Shown here piece by piece: positions 32,654 through 45,066 of a stretch of 64,000 nt of DNA. The position numbers and the translations under genes were made by a program. The DNA is from Blepharisma stoltei. Lineage: Eukaryota > Ciliophora > Heterotrichea > Heterotrichida > Blepharismidae. Positions within the stretch are counted from its first letter, which is position 1. Every line of letters begins with the position of its first letter. The notes below the pieces were generated by a model that saw nothing but the letters and a program-made list of their open reading frames with translations, had not been told where the DNA came from and did not search any database. The stretch is taken from positions 118,460 through 182,459 of the forward strand of contig CAJZBQ010000007.1 in the NCBI GenBank assembly GCA_914767885.1, given 5' to 3'.

Positions 32654-34759
32654 AAACCAAAAGCTTTATTATCAATAAAATAACTGAAAAAATTAATTTA
32701 TTTAGTTTATCGAAAAATAAAATTTATATTTCTTCCATTATATCTTTTTGATTAATTTAATTAAGGGAATGGTAAAAATTAATAGACATAGGTTAGAATT
32801 GTCTTTCAGCGGCATGATTATTTGAATATAAAGTAATGATTGTAAATTCTCATAAGGATCTAAAGCAAAATAATTCATTGTAATAAAAAATAAAAGCTTT
32901 ATTTTTTTGAAAAGTGCCAAAATCTAAAGGTAAATGATAAAATTGATAAAAATATAAATTTGAAGTCATATTTGCATGAAAAATTGCTTCCTTCAAAAAG
33001 CGGTTGAGTTTTATGCTATCATTTAGTTAAATATAAAATTAATAAAGAATTTGACCCTAAGCTGCGTGGGCATTTAGCTTACTTCCCAAAAATGAATGTC
33101 AAAGCGTTTCAGCCATCTATGTGGCCTTTGTCCATAGAGAAATCCATGTAGGTGTATGAGTTGTACTGATGGCACTACCTTTATTATAAAGCTTATATCA
33201 ATTGAATGAAAGATAGATTGCTCTACTTTTTATTTTTCATATAATCTTTTCAAATCATCCTTATTGAAGGCTAGTTTTTAGCAGCATTTATTTGAGGGTT
33301 CTATTCGATTTTAGAGGTTGTAAACTTTGTGAAAACTATTCCTAAAATATCATATATAAACTTAAAAATAATTTGGCTGTCAAAATCATACAAAACTAAT
33401 AAAATTATTAATCAAGTTTAATAAAGCTTTTACGCGATAATTAAAAATAAAATTTATCATTATTTAGAAACACGGGGAATTCAACATGAGTTCGTCCTTA
33501 ATATTAGCGAAAGACTGGTAGCATCTACCTATCTTAGGCTGAATCATATTTAGCAGATGATGGTTTGTTTATAGCCAATGAACCCTGAGGCATAACTCAC
33601 AGCTATACTCATGGGCACCTGCCTTCCCTTTATTCTTTATTAGAGGATATTATGTATAATCCTAATGACGATAGCTAAATGTGCTCTTTCCAGTTCCATA
33701 TCTAAAGAAAAGTCCTATACTTCCTATAAGGGATCTGTGGCACAAGAAAACTCTCTTAAATGAATACATTAACAACTCACTTATATCTCAATTTAGCTCC
33801 TCTTGGCTTCCACACAAGAGGCTAGGTGGTTGTCTCCATCATATTAATGCATTTTATGATAATCAAAATAATAATTTTATAAAAATAAGCATCATCAATG
33901 GCTAGAATCCGATAGACTACAGTTTATCGCAAACTTTAATATTTAGCTATCCTGATATTCAAAATTGAAGGACAAATATAAGACTCTATTTAGTTTTATA
34001 CTTATTATAAAGAAATCTCAACATAAAAAGCTGCCACTTTTCATCAATTTTCAAGATAAAGCTGCCAGTCTTAATTCTTAAACAGAGATTTGCTAAGCTG
34101 TTACTTGTTAACGCAGTCACCCAGACCCCCTCGAGGTTTCCTCGCTTTGCGACTTCCGCCTACAGGACTCTGATTTTACAGCTAGCCTGTTCTGTTGGCC
34201 GTCTCCTCCTTGCAAGCTACAACCTTGCTCCAGTCTTGAGTGGGCAGATTTAGGAATTCTGCGGCCTTGCTTGAGGCTGCGAGCACGAGGTTGCCCATTC
34301 CGAAAATTTGAAAAACAAATTTTCTGGTAGGGCTGTCGGCCAGAAAGGAAATCCAAGCCCGGGACGCAACGCCCAGTATCGCGCTAGGGAGTTGCCCGAT
34401 TGATCAAAAGAAGACTTCTGATGCTGCTGAGCTTCCCCTTTCCAACTTGGAAGACCCTTCCTCCTTGAGGTAAAACCCTTGGTGAAAGAATGAGTTGCGG
34501 TCGACCAAATTCGACATTGCGCTCCACTGTGCCAAGTTTAAAACCCGGCGGATACACATTCCGAGCGCCTTCTCCCCTTCCACAAGGTCCCCGGAATATC
34601 CGGCTACAGGTGTTGAGGAAAAGGGCTGGCTCTCCAGTCGCCATTTTTATGTATATTAAAGCTGCCAGTCAAATTAGTTAAAAATCTTAAAATAGCTTAA
34701 AACCATAATATCTTTTTAAGTGGTTACAGATATTTAGCTGGCATTTTATTCAGTATAAA
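32654..34759. other. Intergenic region upstream of the polycystin-like gene
   Basis: No intact gene. A block at about 33470-33900 is less AT-rich and could be a decayed coding segment, but the frames are short. A GC-rich insert with 14-bp repeats occupies 34057-34656. The sequence 34657-34759 would be the immediate 5' region of the gene. Confidence 0.45.
34057..34656. other. GC-rich 600-bp putative IES just upstream of the gene start
   Basis: The 14-mer TAAAGCTGCCAGTC stands at 34057-34070 and again at 34657-34670, exactly 600 bp apart. The DNA between is about half G+C, in sharp contrast to the flanks. It has no convincing gene; three overlapping short open frames on both strands reflect the lower AT content. 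Removal would leave the second repeat about 90 bp before the ATG at 34760, so excision may be needed to give the gene its normal promoter. Confidence 0.55.
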
Positions 34760-37700
34760 ATGTTTCCTGGAGTATTAGTTTTATTAGCCTTTATTGTTCT
34801 AGCCAGCACAAATTCCCAGGAATTAGCTTCTAGGATGAATATTTCAGAATACATTATTGGTTATTCTCAAGAACCAATAGCTTCTCAGGCGTCTTCTTTA
34901 CTTCCTAATCGAGTCCTTCAAAACTGCTATTTAGGCTGTGCTACCTGCACAGATACATATTTTGATAGTTGCACAATTTGCCAGTCGACATACAATTATC
35001 ATAACGGCCAGTGTTTAAAGGAATGCCCAACTGGATATATTGCGACTCTTACGACTTCTTGAGATTGCATTTTGTTGTCAAGTTTGCTTTTTGATATACC
35101 TTTTAATAAAATTGAAGGATATTTCAACATTCTCAGTGATAGCATGACATTAATTTGCGGAAATAGTCCCTATCAATTTTATCCAAACTATGACAATAAT
35201 GATCCATATCCGACGAAAAATAGTGGGTATTATTTTGACCCAACTAAGTCATATATGCAGATGCCACCAAACAGCTGGTCCTCAACGAATTTTATATTGA
35301 ATATTCAGCATACTATTTCATTTTGAACGTGAAGAAATCCAAATACTAACCTGGATCAAGATGTAGTATTTTCCAAATCGAAAGACTTTGTAAGTTATGA
35401 ATGGTCTATCACTTTATCATCAACTACAATATCCTATATGTTTAATGCAGTTGGAGATCAGGGATATAATTCACAATATGAACTCCCCTTTTCGATCAAT
35501 GACCCCAGGTCAGCTTGAAGCTCGTTTACATTTGCAATGGCTCATTCCTCAGGTGCATATTCTCTTTCCCTTTACCAAAATGGGGTATTTAATTCAGTGC
35601 AATCTGCTAATAGTCCAGGAGGGAAATTTTGATGGGACCCTGAAAAACCATTCATAATAGGATTTAATAGCGAAACTTTGGTTGGGTTTGACGGTTGGAT
35701 TGCAGAAATTTCAGTTTATTCAGTTTTTATTACAGATCCTCAACTTTTTTTGCTAGATTGCATAGCTTCAAGTAGCTGCTTCTCCAGTTGTCTGCTTGGC
35801 AGTTTCTTATATAGTAATTGATGCGCGAGCTGCGGTTCTTCTTGCTCTCAGACTTGCCTATATACAGATCGATGCAGTTTGTGCTATAGCGCTAGTTGTA
35901 AATACTGCAATGGATTTAGCTCAAGCGAGTGCCTGACATTTACTTGTGTTTATGGGTGTACTAAGTGTTCAGATTCATTATTTTACACCTGCGAAGCTTG
36001 CAATACAAATCTAGGCTTATATGCCCACAAGGGGGTGTGCGTTAATCACTGCCCGGAGCAATATTCTGCTCAAAGCGGAAGCTGCACAGGTGGAATAAAT
36101 TGAAGAAATATCTATGATTTTACATTGGACTCTTTAGCAGGAGCTCCAATATATTATGATCATTGATCTACAACTTATGGCTTAACTCCAAGCAAATGTG
36201 TATTTCCAAGGTTCACAGACAGTTTTAAGAACCAGGCTGAGAGATGAGATAGAGCTGTATCTGGTAAATGCTGACGCCCAAGAGATTCGTCTGCAGCTGA
36301 TCTAGCTATTACCAAAGATTTATATTGAGCGTGAAGTTAAACAAGTAAACACAGATCTTAAATAATATTAATTATAATCCCAAGCAAACTATACCCAGAA
36401 TTAAATCCGATTCCAAGTTATGATAGAGGGTTTTATTTTACAGGAAGCAATGATTGCTATTTGACCACAACTAGTGATATCGTCTTTGATTTAGATCATA
36501 GTCATTCGTTCTGGATCAGGACAGCCGATTCTAACTCTCAAACACTTATTCATAAATGAAATAGTGACAGCTCTGCGGAATTTAGCCTTATACTTTACAT
36601 AGTAGGTTTTTGGCCATGAATTTCTATTCGATTGAATACTCCTGACTCCAGCTCCTCTTCAGCCGAAACAACCTATGATGTCTTAGAAAATAACTATCCA
36701 ATTGAGAAAGATGTCTGGATTATTTTTACTCTAATCATTCGATTTATCCGAGGATCGACCTTCTACAATCTTTGCATTTATGACTCTTGCAAGGGGCTTA
36801 CTAGGATAACAAACGGATTTTTTAGTGACATGTCATCTAAAGCGATTTATGGCGCAAGCTTACAAGGAGGTGTCTATTCAAATCCCTTCCATGGCTTCAT
36901 GTATCGAATTTTATATTACTCCTATGATGTAAGCTCTACGGACCTTGCTATTTTATTTTTAAAAACTTGTACTGGTTGTGATTATTGCACAGGTACTGGA
37001 AAGTGCCTAGGAACTTGTGATTGGAACTTTTATTTAGATACAGGATCGGGAAGCTGCAAATCCTGCCTAAGTTCATGCCAATATGGCTGTATAAATGGCG
37101 ATAATTGTAGTTTATGCAAAGCCAATGCATGCCAACAATGCTCTAGTTTTTATACATCTTCTTGTGATACTTGTTACACTGCTACATATTGAGATGGTGT
37201 AAAGAATTGCGTCTGTCTAAATGGACATGATTTCGACTATGAAAAACTTGAATGCAAAAATCCTTGCTTTTCATTGTGCACCTCATGCAATGGATTGCAG
37301 ATGAGCCAATGCACAGCCTGCAAGTCTGAATATAAACTATATAATGGCTTCTGTGTATTGAACTGCCCATTAGGCTATATAAATAATCAATCAGTATGCG
37401 AGCTCCAATCATCAGCGCTTTATATCTCTTATAAGTTCAATCAAATTTTAAACCCTCAATATGATTCAATAAGTGCTTACCCTATAAGTTTAGGTAGTGA
37501 TAGTCGTTATTACCCTGATTATGGCTCAGATAATCCATGAACTCTTCCTAATAGAGGACTTTGGTTCCGAGAAAACTCTCTTGCTTCAATTAAGCCGCCA
37601 GAAGCCGATCCGTCAGATAGGATAACTCTCGGCTTAAGTCAAAACATTGACTTGTGGACAATGATTAGTCCTCAAGATATTAATGGAGCAATTCTTGCTG

Positions 37701-40700
37701 TGTATACTACTGACTCATATCTTTTGCTTATACAATGCTATCAGACTTCTTCAGGCTACTCTTTTGAAGCTTGCTATAACGTAACAAACGAATATGACAG
37801 CTCAACAGTCAAATACTGCTTGCAAAGTTCGAGCTATACCTATAATAATTGGCAAAGGGTGGTTCTATCTTATTCTTATTCAGCATACATATCAAAAGCC
37901 AGCCTTTTTGTGAACGTAGACAAAGTTGACTCATGGACTCATGGCGATGCAATTTATAAAGAAAATTATGAATATAAGTTTGGCTTAGGGACATGAAATT
38001 CTCAGCTGTCTTTTAGTGGGTGCATTTATTCCTTAAAAATTCGCAATTTTGGCGCAGAATCAATTCCTATATGGTCATCTACTTGTGGCTACCCTTTTTG
38101 CACTGGGGATGGGGAAGGACTTATAAATTGTATGTCGAATGAGTATTATGATAGTGCTGATAAGAGCTGTAAAGCATGTGACCAAAGCTGTAGTATTGGT
38201 TGTGCTAGAGGCAACTCATGCAGTTTGCATGAAAATCCACTGTGCTACAGCTTTTCTAGCTACGAATTTGCCAAGTGCATCGAGTGCAAAATAAACGCTA
38301 TTAACACACCTCCATGTACTTGCAGCGATACTTTTGAGTATGACCCTGTTTCTGAATCTTGTGCATGTCCAAAAGATTATCAATTACTCAATGGGAATTG
38401 CATAGCTTGCTTCAGGTACTTACAACCAACTGAAATAAAAGCATATTTTACGTCAACTTTTGTGAGAATAATTTTTGAGCTTGGCATACCTATCGATACT
38501 ACAAATCTGGACTGTGAGAAGATCTTTCCAACAAATGTCCTATCAAAGTTCGGAAATAGATATTTATGTTATTATTAGATGGATTTTATAACTCCTACCC
38601 TCAGTGAGCAAACAAAACCATTGGAAAAATCCTTATTTTTGGGTAAAGCAATTTTTTTAGTGTAAAGTTCTTTCATAAAAAACTATTGCCCTTTGGACAA
38701 ATTTGGTCGTGCCTTGTGCATTTTTAGGTGCAAGTACACGCTCCATACTGGTGGCCAGCTTTCTATTTTACCAGGTCGGCTAATGTGCTTGTGCCTAAAA
38801 ATTCAGAATTCAGAATCAAATTTGTCCAAATGATTATTTGATATATAAGTGATAGTTATTATAAAGAAAATCTCTACTACAATTAGAGCCAAAAGGATGC
38901 TCGGGTTATAATTCTGCTTAACTTTAAACAGTTTGCATTTTAAAATAGAAATTTTCCAAAATTAAATTAATATCTGCTTTAAAATTATTTCGAAAAAGAA
39001 TTAATAGCTATCACACCAAAAATTATGCTTATTAATATTATAATTAAATCTTTGTTTAATATATAAGAGCACCTCGAAAAATAACTAATAGGCACTATTT
39101 TAATTTAGAAGCCACAAAGATAATAATAGACCTTGGTGATGAATTCACTATTGAAAATGAGCCAATAGAAATCATCAAAGGAGCATTAAAAGGAAAAAAC
39201 GCAGAGTGTGGGCACTTTTTATATGATTTAAATATCGATTTAGACTACTCTGTTCCTTCACTATACCCATCAGCCAAAATTGATGCCCCAAACACTGTTC
39301 TCTACAATTGTGAGGATCTTTCGATTTCAGGGCATAAGTCTACAGGACATATCAAGTCAAGCTTATATTATAAATGAAACATAACATCAGAGCCAAGCAT
39401 CCCTGCTTTGCTGAACTATAATACAGACTTCCTAAAAGAAGCAACAGGATTTACCATACCAAAAACTGATCTATCAACTGCAAAAATCACTATTTCGCTG
39501 ACTGTAAAAAATAGATTTGGAAATGAGGATACTACTTCTCTAGTAGTAGAGGCAGTTTCTGATGAAATTTCTATGAATTTTGACAGAGCAATTGACTATC
39601 AAACACTATATACTGATTATGCAGAATACGCGATTGGCTCAATCTCATCTTGCAGCTTACTTCAAGGCGCAAATTTCACGTGAAAGCTGTTAAGTGCTGT
39701 TGGTAATTATTCAAAAATAGACGAAAATAGTCTTTGGGGCAGCCAAACAGCCCAAGCAACTTTAAATCTTCCTCAAAGAAGTCTTTCTCCTCGCTTAAAC
39801 GCAACATTTTCAATAGAAGCATTTGACTCATCTTCAAATTTGCAAGGCAGAAGCACGCTTGATATCACAATAAAAGCTGCTAACCCATACATCGAATTTT
39901 CGCGAGCAAGTGGCAGCGCAGACACGCGCCATCCTATTTTTATTAACGCTAGTCTTAGCTATGATCCTAACGAAAGAAAGCCTCTTGAATTTGAGTGGGC
40001 TTGCTCTTTTGAGAATTCCACTGACTGCAGTTCTGTTATTTCTGACCCAACTTTGCCAAACTTGACTTTACCTGCAGATTCATTAGCTCAAGGACAAATA
40101 TATGAATTTACACTGACATGTCTACTCGAACTAGGTTCCAGGAGGCAACTAAGTTCGGTCTTCTCACAGAATTTGTTTGATAAAGGGTATAATAGACATT
40201 TGAGCAATGAGTTTGTACAATCTCAAAAAATCATAACACTGAGCACTTTGAGCTATGAAATTCCTGCGGTTAGTATAACTAATCCTCTGACTGGATCTCA
40301 GCCAGATATATTCTCGCTAAACTCTCCATTAAGATTTGAAGCCTCAATTACTAGTGACTCAAAAAAATCTTATTCCTATACATGAAGTATCCCTGGAAGC
40401 GAAAACGTTGAATTCTTAACTCCTCAGGGTCAGCTATTTCTTTCCATAAGCCCAGATTCCTTAAGTCCTGGGCAGAGCTATACCCTTCTCTTAAGTGTCT
40501 CAGATGGTAAATTAAATTCATATTTTGAATACAAATTTTACTCGAACTCTCCTCCATATTCAGGAACTTTTAACGTAACCCCGACATCCGGCATTGAGCT
40601 GAAAACTTTTTTCAAGATGGAAGCCCTTGAATGGGTTGACGACGAAAGCAATTATCCACTTTATTATTCTTATGGATACGTCGCTGAAAACAGCGACATC

Positions 40701-43700
40701 TACTTGAATTTCAAAAATCAGAGCTCAACACATTATTCTACGTTTCCTTATTTAGGAAACGAACTAGAAGTTTTTATAGTTATTTATGACAGTTTAGGAG
40801 CTTACACAAGAAAAACAAGCTCAATCAGTATTTCACAGAATCTTATCTTTAACCAGACAGAGCTTTTTATAAGCTACAAGGACTTTGCAAACGCAGAAAC
40901 TTCAAACCCGCAAGTGTTCCCTTGGATCATATCTACGCTATGTAACTCAATTCTCAATCGAGATTATTACTTAAAAGGAAAATATAGAGAGCCTTCTCCT
41001 TCAGACCTGCAGCTGTGACAAAATGTTGTCCAATTCACTATAGAATCAATTGATTTTTTAATAGAAATTAGCCAATTTGATAGCCAGTCCATTTCTGTTT
41101 TTTCCTGCTTATTAGGTGTGGTATCTGCTAACCCTTATTTGCATATCAGCTCTCTAGAAAATAAAGTTTTTCTAATTATTGATGAGATCTTTAATAGTAT
41201 TTCAAGCTCTCAAGCCCTTTATGAGCAGCAAATTAATGACTATTTTAAAGTGATTGACCAAGTCTATCAATATAACTCCACAACTCTTGTTGTTAAGAAT
41301 CGAGAACTTGCAGCTGCAGTACAGTCTACAAATAAGATCCAAAGTGCTACCCTTTCACAGATGGTATTGAACGAAAACAAGGAATCAAAAATGACGAATA
41401 TAGGGGTCACTATGGCAGTAATGAAAGCAAATGATTTAAATGGATATCAGCTTAACTCAACTGGCAGAAATGCTTCAGTGCTCTTTCCAGACGATTTTAC
41501 AGCAATGCTTGCAGACGCGACAAATGAAACAATTGTGGACATCGCAATGATGGTTCTCGACTGCCCAAATGACCCCAATAGTATATCATCCTCAGTTGTA
41601 GATATAAGTATATACGGTCATAAATCCCGAGAAAAAATTAGCGTCAATTCTACATCCTCACGGATCTTGATTCAAATCCCTGTTTGGAATGCGAAATATT
41701 CTAACTATACTCCTCAATGTGTCTTTTTGGACACAAAATCAATGAACTGAAGCACAGAAGGATGTATTAAATACAAAAGTGATTCACAAAGTGTGACTTG
41801 TAGCTGCAGCCACCTTACAACCTTTACAGTACTTAATGCAGCTAGTTCATCCATAGTAAATTCCAATATTGGAGATACTTTCAATGCTAATGCATGGCTA
41901 TCGCTGAATGCCACAAATGCGGCTGGCTTGTATTTTTGTATCGCAACTTTGATTATATATGGAATTTTAGGGGTTTTAGCTATAAATAGAGATAGAAAAA
42001 TAGAAAAGGAAGAGGAAAACAGAAGAATAAAACTGAAGGGGACACCAAAGAAGATTAATAAAGTAGCAACTAAATTTGGAAATTCCTCACTCCCCTCACT
42101 TTAAATTGGAACAAAAATTTTGTTCCAATTTAAAGGAGGATTAATTTACCAAAAAATTGAAAATTTTACCTATATTTTGTTCTAATTTAAAGGGGGGGAT
42201 TCAGGGAAAATTGGAGATGAAAGTCCTAAGAAGCCATCCAAAAAATCATGCTGGCCTTGGAAAAAATCAGATCGAGAATATAAAGAACAGAAAAGCGCAT
42301 CTTTTGTTACTCCAAAAGAAGTATTTGTTTATAGCTTTTCTGAGGATAGCCTCAATAGAAGCACTGAGGATACAGATGAAAATGCTCGATTTAAGAAATT
42401 AATCTGGTATTTTGCAAAAAAGCATGAACTTTTCAGTATCTATTTGGTAAGAGATCCATATCTGACCAGTCTCAGCAGGATCACATTATTTTTCCTTGCA
42501 CTTTTAGGACAAATGTTTTTCATGGGCATGTTTTATCAAAATTCTGATTCTTCAAGAGAGAAAATACGCTAATAGAATGGCCTGTCCTTCTTCTTTACCC
42601 TCGTGTTTTTTTTTTGTCAAGAAAGTCAGGTTCTGCAATTTATGCCCCGGCGATTTTTTACCCTGCACTATATTAAAGGAAATCAGAGTTCATATGCCAA
42701 AACTCCACACTTCTGGATGCAAAGAGGAATGGGACTAAAGAAGGATTAGGGGTTGTGCCCTATCTCCGATCCCCTGATAGATTATGTCAGCCACTCTCCT
42801 AGACAGATAAGGACTTAATCTAATCAAGCGAAAACGTGTACTACAACTCGTCTAGTCCAACAAATAGCACAATATCGAATAATGATGATAATTCATCAGT
42901 CAATTACAGCTGGACCGATTTCTGGATTATGGTTTGGTCTTCTCTATTTATGATTATCATAACTACCCTTCTTAATTTTCTTCTAACTCTCCCCCCCCTC
43001 CGTGAGTGAACAAAAACCATTAGAAAAATCGCCATTTTTTGCCCAAAAAACCCACCCTCCGTGAGTGAACAAAAATTTTTTGTAATAGAAGAAAAAAATT
43101 TTGATATATAAATGATAATTAATATAATGAAATCTAGAGCTAATTCTGTTTAATTTTAAATGATTTGCTATTTAAAACATAAATTTTATAAATTAAATTA
43201 ATATTTGCTTTCCTATTTTTGCAAATTAGGATTTTTTTAAATTTCGAAAAAAAATATTTTTTTTATACAAATTTTTTTAAAAAAAAAAAAATTAAACCCC
43301 CCTCCGTGAGTGAACAAAATTTTTTGTTCACTCACGGAGGGGGGGAGTAAAAGAAAAGCTGGTTGAAGACCAAATGACTGAAATGCAATACAAGAGAATT
43401 AAGCGGCAGAATAAAATTAAACGAATAGTAGGGCTCATTTTAGCATGGGGCTTTATGATTTATTTTTGCTGGAGCATTGTCCTCTTTGCCATTCAGTTTA
43501 ATGAATCAGTTAGCAGAACTTGGGTTCTCAACGTAGGGGTTGGGTATATAGTCAATATTTGTTTTACATCTGTCGTTAAAGCAGCTCTGTATGCTTATAT
43601 AGCGATAAAAGTGGTTGAATTTTACGAAAAGTATAAAAGGAAAAAGTTTAGACAGAATAATGAACTGGAAAGCGACGATTTGATTGATGAAATACAGACT

Positions 43701-43820
43701 GCGACTCCTGGACTGAAAGGAAATGGGAAGATCGCTGATATAGATACATCAATTCCAAAAGAAGAGGAAGAAAAAACAAAAGACAGAGCAAAAAGAGTTG
43801 TGGCGGCACATAAAGTTTAA
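34760..43820 (+). CDS. Polycystin-1-like receptor (LamG, Cys-rich, REJ, GPS, about 5 TM), split by five IESs
   Basis: ATG 34760 opens a signal peptide (FPGVLVLLAFIVLAS); stop TAA 43818-43820. TGA serves as Trp many times. After removing five IESs the pieces 34760-36182, 36375-38575, 39096-42070, 42188-42569, 42839-42983 and 43348-43820 sum to 7599 nt, 2532 aa. Order: three units, each a furin-like Cys-rich stretch plus a LamG/ConA-like domain (to about residue 1200). Next comes a REJ region (about 1210-1860, ending in NVTPTSGIELKTFF), then a GPS (about 2076-2120: WSTEGC, then CSCSHLTTF). Membrane segments follow in 41924-41980, 42470-42545, 42925-42990, 43430-43500 and 43540-43620. It resembles the extracellular part of polycystin-1 and sea-urchin REJ proteins. 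No PLAT domain or channel pore was seen. Likely self-cleaved at the GPS and membrane-bound; the ligand is unknown. Confidence 0.8.
36183..36374. other. IES 1 of polycystin-like gene (192 bp)
   Basis: Two in-frame TAA stops (36338, 36359) fall here. The word CCAAGCAAA occurs at 36188-36196 and 36380-36388, 192 bp apart, and TA pairs at 36183 and 36375 are spaced the same. Excision gives GGC TTA ATC CCA AGC AAA CTA, restoring a LamG-like unit whose length then matches its two sister units. No terminal inverted repeat. Confidence 0.65.
38576..39095. other. IES 2 of polycystin-like gene (about 520 bp, decayed MITE with a nested insert)
   Basis: The frame moves from phase 2 to phase 0 with stops between. 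TA 38576 to TA 39096 (520 bp) restores it; the end at 39060 (484 bp) is also possible. From 38588 the sequence follows a reverse MITE family 1 (TAACTCCTACCCTCAGTGAGC, then AACCATTGGAAAAATCC), without a clear right terminus. A second element sits inside it at 38692-38830. Confidence 0.65.
38692..38830. mobile_element. Small fold-back element nested in a MITE
   Basis: Perfect 14-bp terminal inverted repeats, TTTGGACAAATTTG and CAAATTTGTCCAAA, enclose about 110 bp. An inner inverted pair (TTTTTAGGTGCAAG against CTTGTGCCTAAAAA) extends the fold. It interrupts the MITE body between its CATAAAAA and TTGATATATAAGTGATA boxes. The base composition is richer in G+C than the host MITE. Confidence 0.75.
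42071..42187. mobile_element. IES 3 of polycystin-like gene (117 bp, MITE family 2)
   Basis: Stop TAA at 42102 is removed. TA 42071 to TA 42188, or the word ATTC at 42082 to 42199, both give 117 bp and keep phase 0. The element begins with CTCACTTTAAATTGGAAC immediately followed by its inverse GTTCCAATTTAAAGGAGG. It ends with GTTCTAATTTAAAGGGGGG. This is the same end layout as MITE family 1 with an unrelated motif. The protein then continues GKIGDESPKKPSKK. Confidence 0.7.
42570..42838. other. IES 4 of polycystin-like gene (269 bp)
   Basis: Starts with TAATAG, i.e. two stops, after the codons AAA ATA CGC. TA 42570 to TA 42839 gives 269 bp, the remainder needed to pass from phase 0 to phase 2. 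The joined product is REKIRYYNSSSPTNST, leading into the next membrane segment. The insert has a higher G+C content and no clear inverted ends. Confidence 0.6.
42984..43347. mobile_element. IES 5 of polycystin-like gene: intact MITE family 1 in coding sequence (364 bp)
   Basis: Reverse-oriented MITE whose TA pairs are at 42984 and 43348. Excision joins CTT CTA AAA GAA AAG and carries phase 2 into phase 0 exactly. It falls between the third membrane segment (ITTLLNFLL) and KEKLVEDQM. The motif variant is GTGAGTGAAC. A full MITE acting as a frame-perfect IES is the clearest link between the two in this window. Confidence 0.9.
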
Positions 43821-45066
43821 GCAATTATTTAAAACCTTTTCTTTATTAATTGATTATTAAGTTTAATGTAATTTATTTTATAGTAATTAAAGATATCATG
43901 TCATCATCGGAAACTGATAAAATCAATTTAGCATTTCATATCTATAATTTGGACAACCCATTTTCGTTTTCCTGTTTCATTACTCCCTCCTTGGCGAGCG
44001 AACAAAAAAAATTTGATGTGTTTAAGGAGGTGAGCTAAAAATTTATTTATGAATTTTATAGTGAATTTTTTTTTCGAAATCTAAAAAAATTCCAATTTGC
44101 GAAATTTGGAAAGTAAATATTAATTTAATTTGCAAAATTTATGCTTTAAAACGCAATTGTTTAAAATTAAACAGAATTAGCTAGAAATTTCATTATTTAA
44201 TTATCACTTATATATCAAAGTTATTTTTTCATAAAAACATTTTTGTTCGCTCACGGAGGGTGTTTTTTCAGGCAAAAAATAGGGGATTAATCCAATGGTT
44301 TTGTTCACTCACACGAGGGGGGAGTCAGGAATTTAATAAAGGTTTATTATGAATGACACTTGGCTGAAGCAGCATTCATGAGTGAGCCAAAATTTTTGCT
44401 TGCATACAGACATCGAGAAAGAATTTATAAATATTCGCCAATATTAGTTTGTTATATGCAAATAAATGTGCATTTGATCAGAGGTTAAAACAAAGTTATT
44501 ATTTTATATGCAGCTTAATAGTTAATTATAGCTCAAATACTGCCTACCCATGGTTCCATGGTTGAGTTGAAAAGAAAAATAACTACATGCTAAGAAAGCA
44601 TCGATCTGTGTTGATAGCATAGAGGCATTCGCTAATTATCCTTCTTATTCAAATGATTCTCTGCCTATAAACTCCACAGTAGTTCAAGTACGTGCAATTT
44701 TACACAGTCTCCCCAAGCTGCAGCTTCAAAATCTTTGGTTTTATAATTATTTTTTATAATATTTTTTTCAAAAAAAAATTGAGCGAACAATATTTTTTTT
44801 GCCGCCCACTCACAGAGGGGGGAGTAAGCATTAATAATAAAAATAATCATCACAAATCCCGACATTTAAAATAATTTAAAGAGCTAGGTTTTTGACGATA
44901 AACCAATAGATACTCTATAAATAGCTACATACTGATACTTTAAAGGCAATAGCACATCAAATTAATGGGTTTTATTTTATAGAAGCTCACTTCCTAAATC
45001 AGCATTATGCCTATTTGTAAGCATGATTTATAATTAGATTAAGCAAATAAGTTTAATTACTTGAGA
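43821..45066. other. Intergenic region between two convergent giant genes
   Basis: About 1.2 kb with no gene. It holds a decayed MITE (43981-44325) and an isolated MITE end near 44780-44827 (AATTGAGCGAACAATATT, then CCCACTCACAGAGGGGGG). The remainder is AT-rich; both genes must terminate here. Confidence 0.5.
43981..44325. mobile_element. MITE family 1, decayed
   Basis: Left end TACTCCCTCCTTGGCGAGCGAAC, internal GTTCGCTCACGGAGGGTG, right end GTTCACTCACACGAGGGG then GGAGTCAG. It mixes the GCGAAC and GTGAAC motif variants and lacks TA on the right. Confidence 0.7.

Noticed and set aside
34117-34681. Open frames on both strands in the GC-rich block upstream of the polycystin-like gene
   Set aside because: They overlap each other, reflect low AT content, show no domain and lie inside a putative IES.
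36332-36346. 15-nt GTGAAGTTAAACAAG that looks like a typical heterotrich intron
   Set aside because: Removing it leaves a second in-frame TAA at 36359. The 192-bp IES explains both stops and the domain length.
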